64,000 nt of DNA from G965213525 sp965213525. GTDB taxonomy: Bacteria; Actinomycetota; Acidimicrobiia; Acidimicrobiales; Poriferisodalaceae. The notes beneath the pieces are model-generated. The model was given only the letters and a program-made list of their open reading frames with translations. It was not told the DNA's origin and did not search any database. Positions 15,689 through 24,149 of this stretch are shown piece after piece (the stretch's first letter is position 1; each line of letters starts with the position of its first letter). Location: positions 1,364,001 through 1,428,000 of the forward strand of contig OZ243889.1 of assembly GCA_965213525.1 (NCBI GenBank). Reading direction: 5' to 3'. The position numbers and the translations under genes are program-made.

Positions 15689-18301
15689 TCACCCCGACCC
15701 GCCGCCACCTCCACCGGGCGCGGCCGTGGTCGTCGGTGCCGGCGGTGCTGTCGTCGCCCGAGGAGCGGTCGTGGTGGGCGCCGGCGGGGCCGTGGTCGAC
15801 GGTGGAGGTGCCGTCGTCGGCCGCGTGGTCGACGGGGCACTGGTCGGCGGAGCAGGGCTCGTCGTCGACGGCGGCCGGGTGGGGGCGGGGGGTCGGGTCG
15901 TCGCCGGCGGCCGGGTCGTCGCCGGCGGCCGCGTCGTCCCCGGTGGCCGAGCCGGACCCGGGGGTCGGGTCGTCGTCGGGGGTCGCGTCGGGGTCGACGG
16001 CAGGATCGGGTCAGGGGTCGGCACCGGGCGGCCGTCGGTGCCCGTCGGCGGCGGTGCGGTCGTGGGCGGCGGAGGCTCAGGTTCGGTGACCGGCGGCGGC
16101 GGCGGTGCGGTGGTCGTCGTGGGGTTCAACAGCACCTGCAGGTCACGACAGCGGACATCACGTCGCTCGTAGACGGGCGCTCCCGATGCGTCGACCCCGG
16201 CGGGCACGTCGTAGCCACGGCAGATGGCGTCCGAGCTGAAGCCGTAGCTCCCGCCGAACACATCGACCAGCGAGCACGACACGCTGACGGTGATGGTGCC
16301 CTCGGGGGTGTCGACGCGCACCGGGCAGTCCTCGTCGTCGAGGAACAGCAGGCCGCCGCCCTCGACCTCGGGCGCCACCGGGAGCTCCTGGATGGGGGTG
16401 CCCTCCAGGGCGCGGCTCATGAACGCACTCCACACCCGCGCCGGGTAGGAGCCACCGGTCACTCGGATCCCCCCGACGTCGGTCATCGGGACCTTCTCCT
16501 CGGGGTGACCCATCCACACCGCGGTGGCCAGCTGGGGGGTGAAGCCGACGAACCAGGCGTCCTCGAAGTTCTGGGCCGTGCCCGTCTTGCCCGCCGCCGG
16601 CTGGCCCGATTCGAGCTGCGCCCGGGTGCCGGTGCCCCCCGTGACGTTGGCCGCCAGCACCTCGGCGACGTTGCGGGCGGTGGACTCAGAGATCACCTGG
16701 CGACCGGTCGGGACGTGCTCGAAGACCACGTTGCCGGCACGGTCCTCGATGCGGGTGATGACGTGGGGCTCCATGCGCATGCCGTCGTTGGCGATCACCG
16801 AGTACCCGACGGCCTGCTCGAGCGGGGTGAGCTCCTGGGCGCCGAGCGACATCGACGGGTACGGCAACAAGCGCCCCTCCTCGAGGCCGATCATGCGGGT
16901 GGTCACGTCGACGACGTTCTCGAGCCCGGCGACGATCCCGAGGCGGACGAAGGCGCAGTTGGACGAGCTGGTCGTCTGGGAGCTCAAGGTGCCGAGCCGG
17001 CCGCTCGAGTTGCCGAAGTTGCGCACGATGTAGGGCTCGTCGGCCCCGTCATCGAAGGCACAGGGTCCGCGCCCGCTGATCGAGTCCGAGGGCGCAGCGC
17101 CCTGTTCGAGGGCGGTGGCCAGCACGTAGGTCTTGAACGAGGACCCCGGCTGGCGCCGGCCCTGGGTGGCCAGGTTGAACTGCTCGGCGGCGAACTCGTT
17201 GCCACCGAGCAGCGCCTTGACCGCCCCGGTGGCCGGATCGATCGAAGCCAGCGCCACTGCGAAGGGCTCGGGACCGGCGGGATCCTCGAACACCTCGGTG
17301 ACGGCGTCGCGGGCGCCGCGGTCGAGATCAGGATCGAAGGTCGTGAAGATCCTCAAGCCCCCCTGGAACACGCTCTGCACCCGCTGGTCGCGCGTCTCGC
17401 CCAGCTCGGGCATCTCCAACAGGGTGCGCACCACCTCCTCGGCGAAGTAGTCCCGCCGCAGCTCGGTCTCCTGCAGCGAGCGCGAGAAGGTCGGCACCGG
17501 TCGGGCATCGATCTCGTCGGCGGCCGCGTCGTCGATGAGGCCCTCCTCGACGTACCGCTCGACCGAGCGGGCCCGGCGTTGGCGGGCGAAGTCGATGTCG
17601 GGCTCAGAGAACGTGAACACACCCGGTGAGCGGATGAACCCCGCCAGCAGGGCCATGTCGCCGTAGTCGAGCTCGTCGGCGTCTTTGCCGAAGTACACCT
17701 CGGCGGCGGCCTGCACGCCGTAGGCGGAGTTCCCGAAGTAGATGGTGTTCAGGTAGTACTCGAGGATCTCCTCCTTGGAGTACTGCCGTTCGAGCTCCAT
17801 GGCGATCGTCGCCTCACGGATCTTGCGCTCGAGGGTCTCGTCGTCACCGACGATGCGCAGCTTGACGATCTGCTGGGTGATCGTCGACCCGCCCTGGGTG
17901 ATGGCCCCGGCGGCGACGTTCTCGGACGCGGCACGGACCGTCGCCAGCCAGTCCACGCCGTCGTGTTCGAAGAACTGGGCGTCCTCGACCGCCAGGACGC
18001 CCTGGACGACCGTCTCGCTCAGCTGCTCGTAGCGCAGCCACTCGCGATCCTGGGCATCACGCAGGATCGTCATCAGCCCGCCGTAGGCGTCGTACATCTT
18101 CGAGCGCTGGGCACCCTGTTCGAGTTGGAGGCTCTGGGTCTGGCGCTCGCCGTCTGCTGCGGTGATCAGCGCCCGCCCGTGAGGAGCGACCGCGACCATG
18201 ACCGCAGCACCCACGCCCCCCACGACCGCGGCGATCATCGCCAGGCCGACCAGGCGCAGGGCAAGGCGCGAGCCGCGGCCGGCCAGAGGTCGAGTGCTCA
18301 C
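15689..18301 (-). CDS. Bifunctional class A penicillin-binding protein
   Basis: This 870-residue membrane-anchored enzyme polymerises glycan strands and cross-links peptides in peptidoglycan. After an N-terminal helix (residues ~15-38) comes a GT51 transglycosylase domain with VEDAQFFEHDGVDW and GGSTITQQIVKL. The transpeptidase follows with the active-site tetrad SSFK, the SSN motif in TTSSSNCAF, and KTGTAQ. The last ~130 residues are a low-complexity Pro/Thr tail with TTRPP repeats, probably extending through the wall. A TAGCCT box 9 bases before the GTG suggests a leaderless message. It heads the zinc-ribbon/membrane/phosphatase cluster. Confidence 0.93.
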   Translation of the reverse strand: MSTRPLAGRGSRLALRLVGLAMIAAVVGGVGAAVMVAVAPHGRALITAADGERQTQSLQLEQGAQRSKMYDAYGGLMTILRDAQDREWLRYEQLSETVVQGVLAVEDAQFFEHDGVDWLATVRAASENVAAGAITQGGSTITQQIVKLRIVGDDETLERKIREATIAMELERQYSKEEILEYYLNTIYFGNSAYGVQAAAEVYFGKDADELDYGDMALLAGFIRSPGVFTFSEPDIDFARQRRARSVERYVEEGLIDDAAADEIDARPVPTFSRSLQETELRRDYFAEEVVRTLLEMPELGETRDQRVQSVFQGGLRIFTTFDPDLDRGARDAVTEVFEDPAGPEPFAVALASIDPATGAVKALLGGNEFAAEQFNLATQGRRQPGSSFKTYVLATALEQGAAPSDSISGRGPCAFDDGADEPYIVRNFGNSSGRLGTLSSQTTSSSNCAFVRLGIVAGLENVVDVTTRMIGLEEGRLLPYPSMSLGAQELTPLEQAVGYSVIANDGMRMEPHVITRIEDRAGNVVFEHVPTGRQVISESTARNVAEVLAANVTGGTGTRAQLESGQPAAGKTGTAQNFEDAWFVGFTPQLATAVWMGHPEEKVPMTDVGGIRVTGGSYPARVWSAFMSRALEGTPIQELPVAPEVEGGGLLFLDDEDCPVRVDTPEGTITVSVSCSLVDVFGGSYGFSSDAICRGYDVPAGVDASGAPVYERRDVRCRDLQVLLNPTTTTAPPPPPVTEPEPPPPTTAPPPTGTDGRPVPTPDPILPSTPTRPPTTTRPPGPARPPGTTRPPATTRPPATTRPPAPTRPPSTTSPAPPTSAPSTTRPTTAPPPSTTAPPAPTTTAPRATTAPPAPTTTAAPGGGGGGSG
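15697..16110 (-). repeat. Low-complexity repeats encoding the Pro/Thr tail of the PBP
   Basis: Short imperfect repeats encode ATTRPP/APTTTAP-type units and end in a glycine run. They are coding, vary in unit length, and are the kind of tract that expands or contracts by slippage. Confidence 0.75.
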
Positions 18302-18310
18302 CGGGGCGAG

Positions 18311-18316
18311 AGGCTA
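18311..18316 (-). promoter_or_regulatory. Putative -10 box of the PBP gene (leaderless)
   Basis: TAGCCT on the minus strand lies 9 bases before the GTG at 18301, with no Shine-Dalgarno sequence between. Confidence 0.45.
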
Positions 18317-18427
18317 CCCGCCCCCCGGGGGCGAGGAGGAGGCGCCCGCCCGACGCCATGTGTCGCCCGGGCGTAGGCCGCTGCCCGAGACGCCTCGGTA
18401 GTGTCGTCGGCCGCGCCGAGGAGGCCC

Positions 18428-19111
18428 GTGGACCGCGACGACGAGGCGAGGCCGACCGGGGGTCCCGCCAGGACCGCCCTGGTGGTGGTCGGGGGCTCCC
18501 CCCCCACCGATCCGGCCCCCGGCGCACCCGACCTCGTCATCGCCGCCGACGGAGGCCTCGACCACGCCCTTGCCCTGGGTCTGCGCTGTGACATCGTCGT
18601 CGGCGACCTCGACTCGGCGTCCCCCGAGGCGCTCGCTCACGCCCGCCGCTCCGGCGCCCGCATCGAACGTCATCGCACCGACAAGGACGCCACCGACCTC
18701 GAGCTCGCCCTCGAGCTGGCTGCCGACGGGGGCTGTGACGCTGCGGTCGTCCTCGGCGGCGCACCCGACGGGCGCACCGACCACTGGCTGGCCAACGTCA
18801 CGGTGCTGGGCGGGCCCCGTTGGCGACAGATGGACGTCGACGGGTGGTTGGGCGGCACCCACGTGGTGGTGGTGACCGGTGCGCGACGACGTCGCCTCGC
18901 CGTCACGCCCGGTCAGACGGTGACGCTGCTGGCCCTCGGCGGTGACGCCACCGGGGTGAGCACCTCCGGCCTGGCCTGGCCCCTCGACGGCGACACGCTC
19001 GACGCCGGCAGCTCACGGGGTGTGTCCAACCGGGCGACGGCCTCGACGGTCGAGGTGCTCGCGGCTCACGGCACGATCCTGGTGGTCGTCCCCGCCGCCG
19101 AGGACCCCTGA
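18428..19111 (+). CDS. Thiamine pyrophosphokinase
   Basis: The enzyme transfers pyrophosphate from ATP to thiamine, making thiamine diphosphate. The 227-residue protein has DLVIAADGGLDHAL, the acidic GDLDSASPEAL loop, and HRTDKDATDLELAL, all hallmarks of the family, followed by the small beta-rich thiamine-binding domain. GTG at 18428 was chosen over GTG at 18401 because GAGGAGG sits five bases upstream. It directly abuts the gene for a binding lipoprotein, suggesting thiamine salvage. I saw no TPP riboswitch in the short upstream region. Confidence 0.88.
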   Translation: MDRDDEARPTGGPARTALVVVGGSPPTDPAPGAPDLVIAADGGLDHALALGLRCDIVVGDLDSASPEALAHARRSGARIERHRTDKDATDLELALELAADGGCDAAVVLGGAPDGRTDHWLANVTVLGGPRWRQMDVDGWLGGTHVVVVTGARRRRLAVTPGQTVTLLALGGDATGVSTSGLAWPLDGDTLDAGSSRGVSNRATASTVEVLAAHGTILVVVPAAEDP

Positions 19112-20287
19112 GTGCCCGTCGCCCGACGCCGGCCCGCCCCTGGCGTCCCTGTCGCCCGGCGCCGGTCCGCCCGTGCCACCCCCCGCGCCCCCGTCCCGAC
19201 GCTGCGCCGTCGCACCGTCGCCTGGGCGGCCGCCACCCTGGCCGTCCTTGCCGTGGCGTCGTGTGCCGGGGGGCCCGCAGCGGAACCTGAGCCCCTGAGG
19301 GTCCTGGTCACCGGACTGGTGAGCGTGCCCGGCGGGGTGCTCGACGGCTTCGAGGAGGCGACCGGGCGGACCGTGCACCTCGTGACCCAGGACGGGCCGA
19401 CGCGAGCCGTCGAGGACCTGCTCGCTGCGCCTGACCGTCCGATCGCCGACGTCATCGTCGGCGTCCCCGACACGCTGGACCTCCCCCTGTCCGAGGTGAT
19501 CAGCACCGGGCCCGCGCTGGCGGAGGACGACATCGCACCGTCGGCGGGGCTGGGTCCGGACTCCCCCGGCGTGCCGGTCGCGGTCGTCGACCACTGCCTG
19601 GTCGTCGACGACGCCGCCCTCGAAGCCCGGGGCGTGGCGGCCCCTCGTCAGCTCACCGACGCGCTCGCCGGGGCCGCTCAAGCGGGGCTCGTCGTCGCTG
19701 ACCCCGCCACGACGGTCGAGGGCGCCAGGTTCCTCGATCTGTTGCGGTCGGCGTACCCGGCCGGGTCCGACGCCGACGACTGGGTCGACGTGGCCACCGG
19801 GTTGCTCCGGTCGGGCCTGGTGGTCGCGCCCTCGTGGCGGGCGTCGATCGACGAGGCGTTCGTCGGGCTCGGGCACCCCGACGGACCGGCGATGGTCTGG
19901 GGCGCGGCCTCGCTGCCGGCCCTGCTCGTCGCCTACGACGATCCCGTCCCCGACGAGACCTCCGTGCGGGTGGTCCGCGACAGCTGCGTGCGCACGGTCC
20001 TCATCGCCGGCGTCGTCTCGAACAGCGCATCTCCCGGGGCCGCCGCACAGCTCATCTCGTGGCTACGCCGAGCCGACGTGCAGGGCCGACTGATCGACGA
20101 GCGCGGGACGATGCCGGTGCGCCTCGACGCCGAGCTGCCAGAAGCCTTCGCCCGCCACGCCCACCTGCCCCGCCAGCCGGTCCGCCCTCCAGGGACCGAC
20201 GAGCGGACCGCATCAGAGGGCGCCGACCCAGCGTCGGTCTGGCGGGCCCTCGTCGAACGAGCCGCCGGAGCCGACACCACGGGCTGA
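19112..20287 (+). CDS. Solute-binding lipoprotein, probably thiamine ABC transporter type
   Basis: The 391-residue product has a basic N-terminus, a hydrophobic signal and a lipobox (LAVASC, Cys at about residue 53). The mature part resembles periplasmic thiamine/iron-type binding proteins: RVLVTGLVSVPGGVLDGFEEATGRTV, a hinge, and a C-terminal AAAQLISWLRRADVQ segment. The GTG follows the kinase stop with no gap. The pairing with thiamine pyrophosphokinase supports thiamine (TbpA/ThiB-like) as ligand. No permease or ATPase gene is adjacent, so the partners must be elsewhere. Ligand identity is inferred. Confidence 0.72.
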   Translation: MPVARRRPAPGVPVARRRSARATPRAPVPTLRRRTVAWAAATLAVLAVASCAGGPAAEPEPLRVLVTGLVSVPGGVLDGFEEATGRTVHLVTQDGPTRAVEDLLAAPDRPIADVIVGVPDTLDLPLSEVISTGPALAEDDIAPSAGLGPDSPGVPVAVVDHCLVVDDAALEARGVAAPRQLTDALAGAAQAGLVVADPATTVEGARFLDLLRSAYPAGSDADDWVDVATGLLRSGLVVAPSWRASIDEAFVGLGHPDGPAMVWGAASLPALLVAYDDPVPDETSVRVVRDSCVRTVLIAGVVSNSASPGAAAQLISWLRRADVQGRLIDERGTMPVRLDAELPEAFARHAHLPRQPVRPPGTDERTASEGADPASVWRALVERAAGADTTG

Positions 20288-20366
20288 GCCCGCCGCGGCG
20301 CGCAGCCGACGGCGAGAGGTCCCGCCGGCGCCAGGCCGCCGACGGCGCGAGCGGGGGCGAGATCGG

Positions 20367-20372
20367 TACGGT
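20367..20372 (+). promoter_or_regulatory. Putative -10 box of the DsbA-fold gene (leaderless)
   Basis: TACGGT ends 8 bases before the GTG at 20381; no Shine-Dalgarno sequence lies between. Confidence 0.5.
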
Positions 20373-20380
20373 CGGCTCGG

Positions 20381-21271
20381 GTGGACCACGTCGAGGTGAT
20401 CGAGCACACCGACCCGGGCTCGGTCTGGGCATGGGGTGCCGAGCCCTCCCACCGAAGCCTGCGGTGGCGCTTCGGGCACCTCCTCCGGTGGCGGACCGTC
20501 GTGGGCGTGATGACCGAGCGCGCCGGGGCGCCTCGCGCGGTCGACGTGAGGGGCGGAACCGACGCCGTGGTCGCCCGCTGGGCCGACGTGCACCGCACCA
20601 CCGGCATGCCGCACACCCAGGATCTGCGGGATGTGCCGCTCTCCACCGCCGGGGCCTGCCAGGCGGTCACCGCCGCCCGACTCCAAGGCGACGAGATCGC
20701 CGAGCGGGTGCTGCGCCGGATGCGCGAGTGGCTCTTCGTCGTCGGTGAGCCCTACGACACGACCGTGGCGCTGGTGGCTGCGGTGTCAGGCGTGCCCGGC
20801 CTCGACATCGACGACTACGTCAACGCCCTCGACGACCCCGTCACGCTCGTGGCCCTCGAGCGCGACCGGGACGAGGCCCGCCGGCCCACCCGAGCGGCCC
20901 TCGAGGTCACCGACACCCGCCCCGGCAACGGCAGGGTGCGCCCCGGTGGCGACGGTCCGCGCTTCGCCTTCCCCTCCCTGGTGCTGCGGGGACCGGCCGG
21001 TGAGGCGACCGTGGCGGGCTGGCACCCGCTTGCCCAGCACGAGGCCGCGCTCGAGACCGTGGCGCCCGGCATCCTGGGCGAGGCGCGGCGTCCTCCGTCG
21101 ACCGATGAGGTGCTGGTCCGATGGGGATGTGCCGCCGACGTCGAGCTCGCCGTCCTGTGCGGTCCGGGCGGCACCGACCCCGCCGGGGCCGTCGTGCACC
21201 GCACGAGCGGCGGGGCGCTCTACATGACCCCGACCGAGGCCCGAGCCCGGGGGTTGGGCAAGCCCGCCTAG
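20381..21271 (+). CDS. DsbA/FrnE-like thioredoxin-fold protein lacking CxxC
   Basis: The 296-residue protein begins with a beta strand and the segment DPGSVWAWGAEPSHRSLRWRFG, the layout of FrnE/DsbA-type proteins in which a first strand leads to the active-site helix. The usual CxxC is absent there, replaced by WAWGAEP, as in the redox-inactive YjbH-like branch. A helical insertion (about residues 85-165) and a strand-rich C-terminus follow. The function is probably adaptor-like or a non-redox use of the fold. The assignment rests on the N-terminal pattern and is moderate. Confidence 0.55.
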   Translation: MDHVEVIEHTDPGSVWAWGAEPSHRSLRWRFGHLLRWRTVVGVMTERAGAPRAVDVRGGTDAVVARWADVHRTTGMPHTQDLRDVPLSTAGACQAVTAARLQGDEIAERVLRRMREWLFVVGEPYDTTVALVAAVSGVPGLDIDDYVNALDDPVTLVALERDRDEARRPTRAALEVTDTRPGNGRVRPGGDGPRFAFPSLVLRGPAGEATVAGWHPLAQHEAALETVAPGILGEARRPPSTDEVLVRWGCAADVELAVLCGPGGTDPAGAVVHRTSGGALYMTPTEARARGLGKPA

Positions 21272-21422
21272 ACCGTCCCTGGCGGCGCACCGACCCGGGC
21301 TCACCGAGCGCACCGGCGCCGGTGGGGTGCGAGCACCACCCACGACCGACGTCGCCACTCCGGGATCTCAACTCGACCCGTCTGCGCGCCGATGGACGAA
21401 GCGACCGACGACGGAGAGCTCG

Positions 21423-22244
21423 ATGGCCCTGCAGATCTCGACCCTGGTGGACGAACTGGCGCTGCTCCCCGAGCAGAGCAGCGCCACGATGCGCCTGTTG
21501 GCCATGCTCGATGATCCTGACACCGGCGCCCGTGAGATCGTCCCGGTGCTCGAAGCCGACCCCTCGATGACCGCCCGCCTGTTGACCTTGGCGAACTCGG
21601 CGTTCTTCGGGCTCCGGGCCCACGCCTCCAACGTGTGGTCGGCGTCGATGATCGTCGGGTTGAACGTGGTGCGCGCCCTCGCGGTGTCTGGGGGCCTGGG
21701 CCTCTCTGACACCCGGCGCGGGGCGATGCCCTCTGGGTACTGGGCGCACGCGGTGGCCACCGGTGCGGCGGCCAGCGTCCTCGCCCGGGAGGTCGGAGAC
21801 CGCCCGAGCGATGCGTTCTCGGCGGGTCTGCTGCACGATCTCGGGGTGGCGCTCATGTTCCGCGCCGACCGGTTCCGCTTCGGCGAGGCGGCGGTGGTCA
21901 TCGACGGTCACGCCGCGCTCGATCCCGACGCCGAGCACGAGGTGTTCGGGACCCGCCACGACCTCGTCGCCGGCGTCGTCCTCGAGCACCTCTACTTCCC
22001 GGATGCCCTCGTCGCCGCCGTCGCCCGCCACAACGAGGACCCCGGTGACCTCAGCGAGCAGCTGGGTCGCATCGTCGTGGCCGCCGCATCCCTCGCAGAG
22101 CACCTCGGCCGGCCGTCCTGCTCGCGTCCCGCACCCAGGCCTGAGGTGGCCTTGGCTGCACTCGGCCTGAGCCCTGAACCCCCCGAGGAGCTGATCGTCC
22201 AGGTGACGAACGAGATCGACGCACTCGACGCGCTGTTGCGTTGA
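21423..22244 (+). CDS. HDOD-domain protein
   Basis: The 273-residue protein is a single HDOD domain, a degenerate HD-hydrolase relative used in signalling. It has the early LPEQSSATMRLLAMLDDPD segment, ANSAFFGLR, and GLLHDLGVALM, with further histidines at RHDLVAG. HDOD proteins often act downstream of cyclic-dinucleotide or stress signals; no extra output domain is present. GGAGAG lies six bases before the ATG. It ends convergently with the small zinc-ribbon frame. Confidence 0.85.
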   Translation: MALQISTLVDELALLPEQSSATMRLLAMLDDPDTGAREIVPVLEADPSMTARLLTLANSAFFGLRAHASNVWSASMIVGLNVVRALAVSGGLGLSDTRRGAMPSGYWAHAVATGAAASVLAREVGDRPSDAFSAGLLHDLGVALMFRADRFRFGEAAVVIDGHAALDPDAEHEVFGTRHDLVAGVVLEHLYFPDALVAAVARHNEDPGDLSEQLGRIVVAAASLAEHLGRPSCSRPAPRPEVALAALGLSPEPPEELIVQVTNEIDALDALLR

Positions 22245-22246
22245 GT

Positions 22247-22284
22247 CCCGGCGAACCCCGGCGAGCCCGGCGAGCCCCGGCGAC
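22247..22284. repeat. Short tandem CCGGCGA-type repeats
   Basis: About five copies of CCGGCGA separated by two or three bases follow the HDOD stop codon. They fall between two convergent genes. No clear terminator function is seen. Confidence 0.6.
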
Positions 22285-22295
22285 GGGCCCGACGT

Positions 22296-22481
22296 TCACC
22301 GCAACCGGTCGGTGACCAAGAAGCGCAACGCTCCGGTGCTCCCCGGGTGACCGCAGCACCAGCAGGTGTCGTCGGCCGCGCCGGTCCAGGTGACCTCACA
22401 ACCCCGACAGGCCCGCGGGACCGCACTCGCAGACCGGGGGAGCTCGAGCACCGGGGCGGCGACGGCCACGGGGAGGCGCAT
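22296..22481 (-). CDS. Possible small zinc-ribbon protein (61 aa)
   Basis: A 61-codon frame starting MRLPVAVAAPVLEL contains CRGCEVTWTG, then DTCWCCGHPG and a short C-terminal strand. The two knuckles, CxxC and CxxCG, spaced by about 13 residues and with Trp beside the Cys pair, are typical of small zinc ribbons and unlikely by chance. The ATG at 22481 has no clear ribosome site, and an in-frame upstream start is possible. It would be transcribed divergently from the SDR gene. Function is unknown. Confidence 0.5.
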   Translation of the reverse strand: MRLPVAVAAPVLELPRSASAVPRACRGCEVTWTGAADDTCWCCGHPGSTGALRFLVTDRLR

Positions 22482-22611
22482 CTGCACCACGTCGACCGGC
22501 GTCGCTGCCACCGAAGCGATCTGGCCCGTCCGCCAGCGCTGCGGGCGCGAGCGACCCGGGGCACACCGGCGGGGTTTGGGGCCGGGTCGGTGGCGGCGAT
22601 ACAACGCGGAG

Positions 22612-24105
22612 GTGGCCGGTCGCACCATCCTCGTCCTCGGCGCCACGGGATACGTCGGCGGGCGTCTCGTCCCCGCCCTCGTGGCCGCCGGCCATCACGT
22701 CCGGGCTGCAGCTCGTCGCCCCGAGCAGCTAGCCGACCGGCCCTGGATCGACAAGGTCGAGGCGCCGGCGGTCGATGCCCTCGAACGTGGCGATCTCGAC
22801 GCCGCCCTGTCAGGCGTCGACGTCGTCATCCACCTCGTCCACTCGATGTCAGGCGGTGACGACTTCGCCGAGCTCGACCGTCGCATCGCCACCAACGTCG
22901 CCGAGGCCGCAGCCGAGGCCGGCATCGCACGCATCATCTACCTCGGAGGTCTCGGCAGCGAGGCCGACGACCTGTCAGACCACCTGGCCAGCCGTCACGA
23001 GGTCGGAGAGGTGCTGCGCTCGGGTCCGGTGCCGGTCACCGAGGTGCGCGCCGCCATCGTGCTGGGCAGCGGCAGCGCCTCCTTCGAGATGCTGCGCGGC
23101 CTCACCGAGCTGCTGCCGGTCATGGTCGCCCCTCGCTGGGTCAACCGGACCCGCTGCCAGCCCATCGCCGTCAGCGACCTGCTCGCCGACCTCGTCGCCC
23201 TGGTCGACGAGCGCTTCGACGACGCCGACCGCACCCTCGATGCCGGCGGGCCTGACGTCGTCACCTACCGGGACATGATCCTCACCTACGCCGAGGTCAG
23301 CGGCCTGCGCCGGCGGATCGTGCCCGTCCCGGTGCTCACGCCCCGCCTGTCCTCGCACTGGGTCGGCCTCACCACGACGCTGCCCCGGTCGCTGGCCGCC
23401 GAGCTGGTCGAGAGCCTCGTCAACGACGTCGTCGTGCGACCCGACCACGACATCTCCGCCGTGCTGCCCCGCGATCGGACGCCGATGGCCCGGGCGATCG
23501 AGGAGGCGGCAGCCGAGGTGGAGGATCCCACCACCTCGACCCGCTGGTCCGACGAGCAGCTGCTGAACCAACCGGCCGCCCCGGCGCCCTGGGACCCGGA
23601 CTGGTCGGGCCCCGCTGCCTACGAAGACGTCCGGATCTTCCAGGTCGACACGCCCCGAGACACCGTCTTCACCTCCCTCACCTCCATCGGGGGTGACCGG
23701 CGCTGGTTGGTGGCCAACGCCCTGTGGGGCATCCGGGGGTTGATCGACCAGCTCGTCGGCGGGGTCGGTCTGCGTCGAGGCCGGCGCCATCCCCAGCACC
23801 TGCGCGTCGGCGACGCCCTGGACTGGTGGAGGGTCGAGCGCATCGAGCGACCCGAGCTGCTCCTGCTGCGGGCCGAGATGCGCATGCCTGGGCGGGGCTG
23901 GCTGTCGTGGCGCCTCACCGAGGACGGAGCCAGCACCGAGATCGAGCAGCGGGCGACCTTCGTGGCCAAGGGGCTGTGGGGACGCGCCTACTGGTATTGC
24001 CTGCTGCCCTTCCACGGGATCATCTTCCCCCGCCTCGTCCAGCGCATCGCCGCTGACGCCACGACCCCCGTCGACGAGCCCGAGCTGGTCGAACAGGACG
24101 CCTGA
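22612..24105 (+). CDS. SDR-family NAD(P)-binding protein with C-terminal DUF2867 domain
   Basis: The 497-residue product has an atypical short-chain-dehydrogenase N-terminus (ILVLGATGYVGGRLVPAL nucleotide-binding motif, then HLVHSM and IYLGGLGSE) to about residue 310. The C-terminal ~160 residues (from YEDVRIFQVDTPRDTVF to the end) fit DUF2867, a START-like fold. Such fusions are frequent in actinobacteria and are annotated as NAD(P)H-binding proteins of unknown substrate. The GTG at 22612 directly precedes the Rossmann strand. GGAGG overlaps too closely for a normal ribosome site, so a leaderless start is possible. Confidence 0.83.
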   Translation: MAGRTILVLGATGYVGGRLVPALVAAGHHVRAAARRPEQLADRPWIDKVEAPAVDALERGDLDAALSGVDVVIHLVHSMSGGDDFAELDRRIATNVAEAAAEAGIARIIYLGGLGSEADDLSDHLASRHEVGEVLRSGPVPVTEVRAAIVLGSGSASFEMLRGLTELLPVMVAPRWVNRTRCQPIAVSDLLADLVALVDERFDDADRTLDAGGPDVVTYRDMILTYAEVSGLRRRIVPVPVLTPRLSSHWVGLTTTLPRSLAAELVESLVNDVVVRPDHDISAVLPRDRTPMARAIEEAAAEVEDPTTSTRWSDEQLLNQPAAPAPWDPDWSGPAAYEDVRIFQVDTPRDTVFTSLTSIGGDRRWLVANALWGIRGLIDQLVGGVGLRRGRRHPQHLRVGDALDWWRVERIERPELLLLRAEMRMPGRGWLSWRLTEDGASTEIEQRATFVAKGLWGRAYWYCLLPFHGIIFPRLVQRIAADATTPVDEPELVEQDA

Positions 24106-24149
24106 ACGGTCGAACGGCTCGTTCACCGACGACTCGGAGGTCACGATCC

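Noticed and set aside
15697..16110. CRISPR-like or mobile repeat array
   Set aside because: The repeats are in frame with the PBP and encode its Pro/Thr tail; units are short, imperfect and lack unique spacers.
18302..18427. Possible TPP riboswitch before the thiamine pyrophosphokinase gene
   Set aside because: No THI-box core (CTGAGA and the downstream conserved half) can be found in the 126 bases available.
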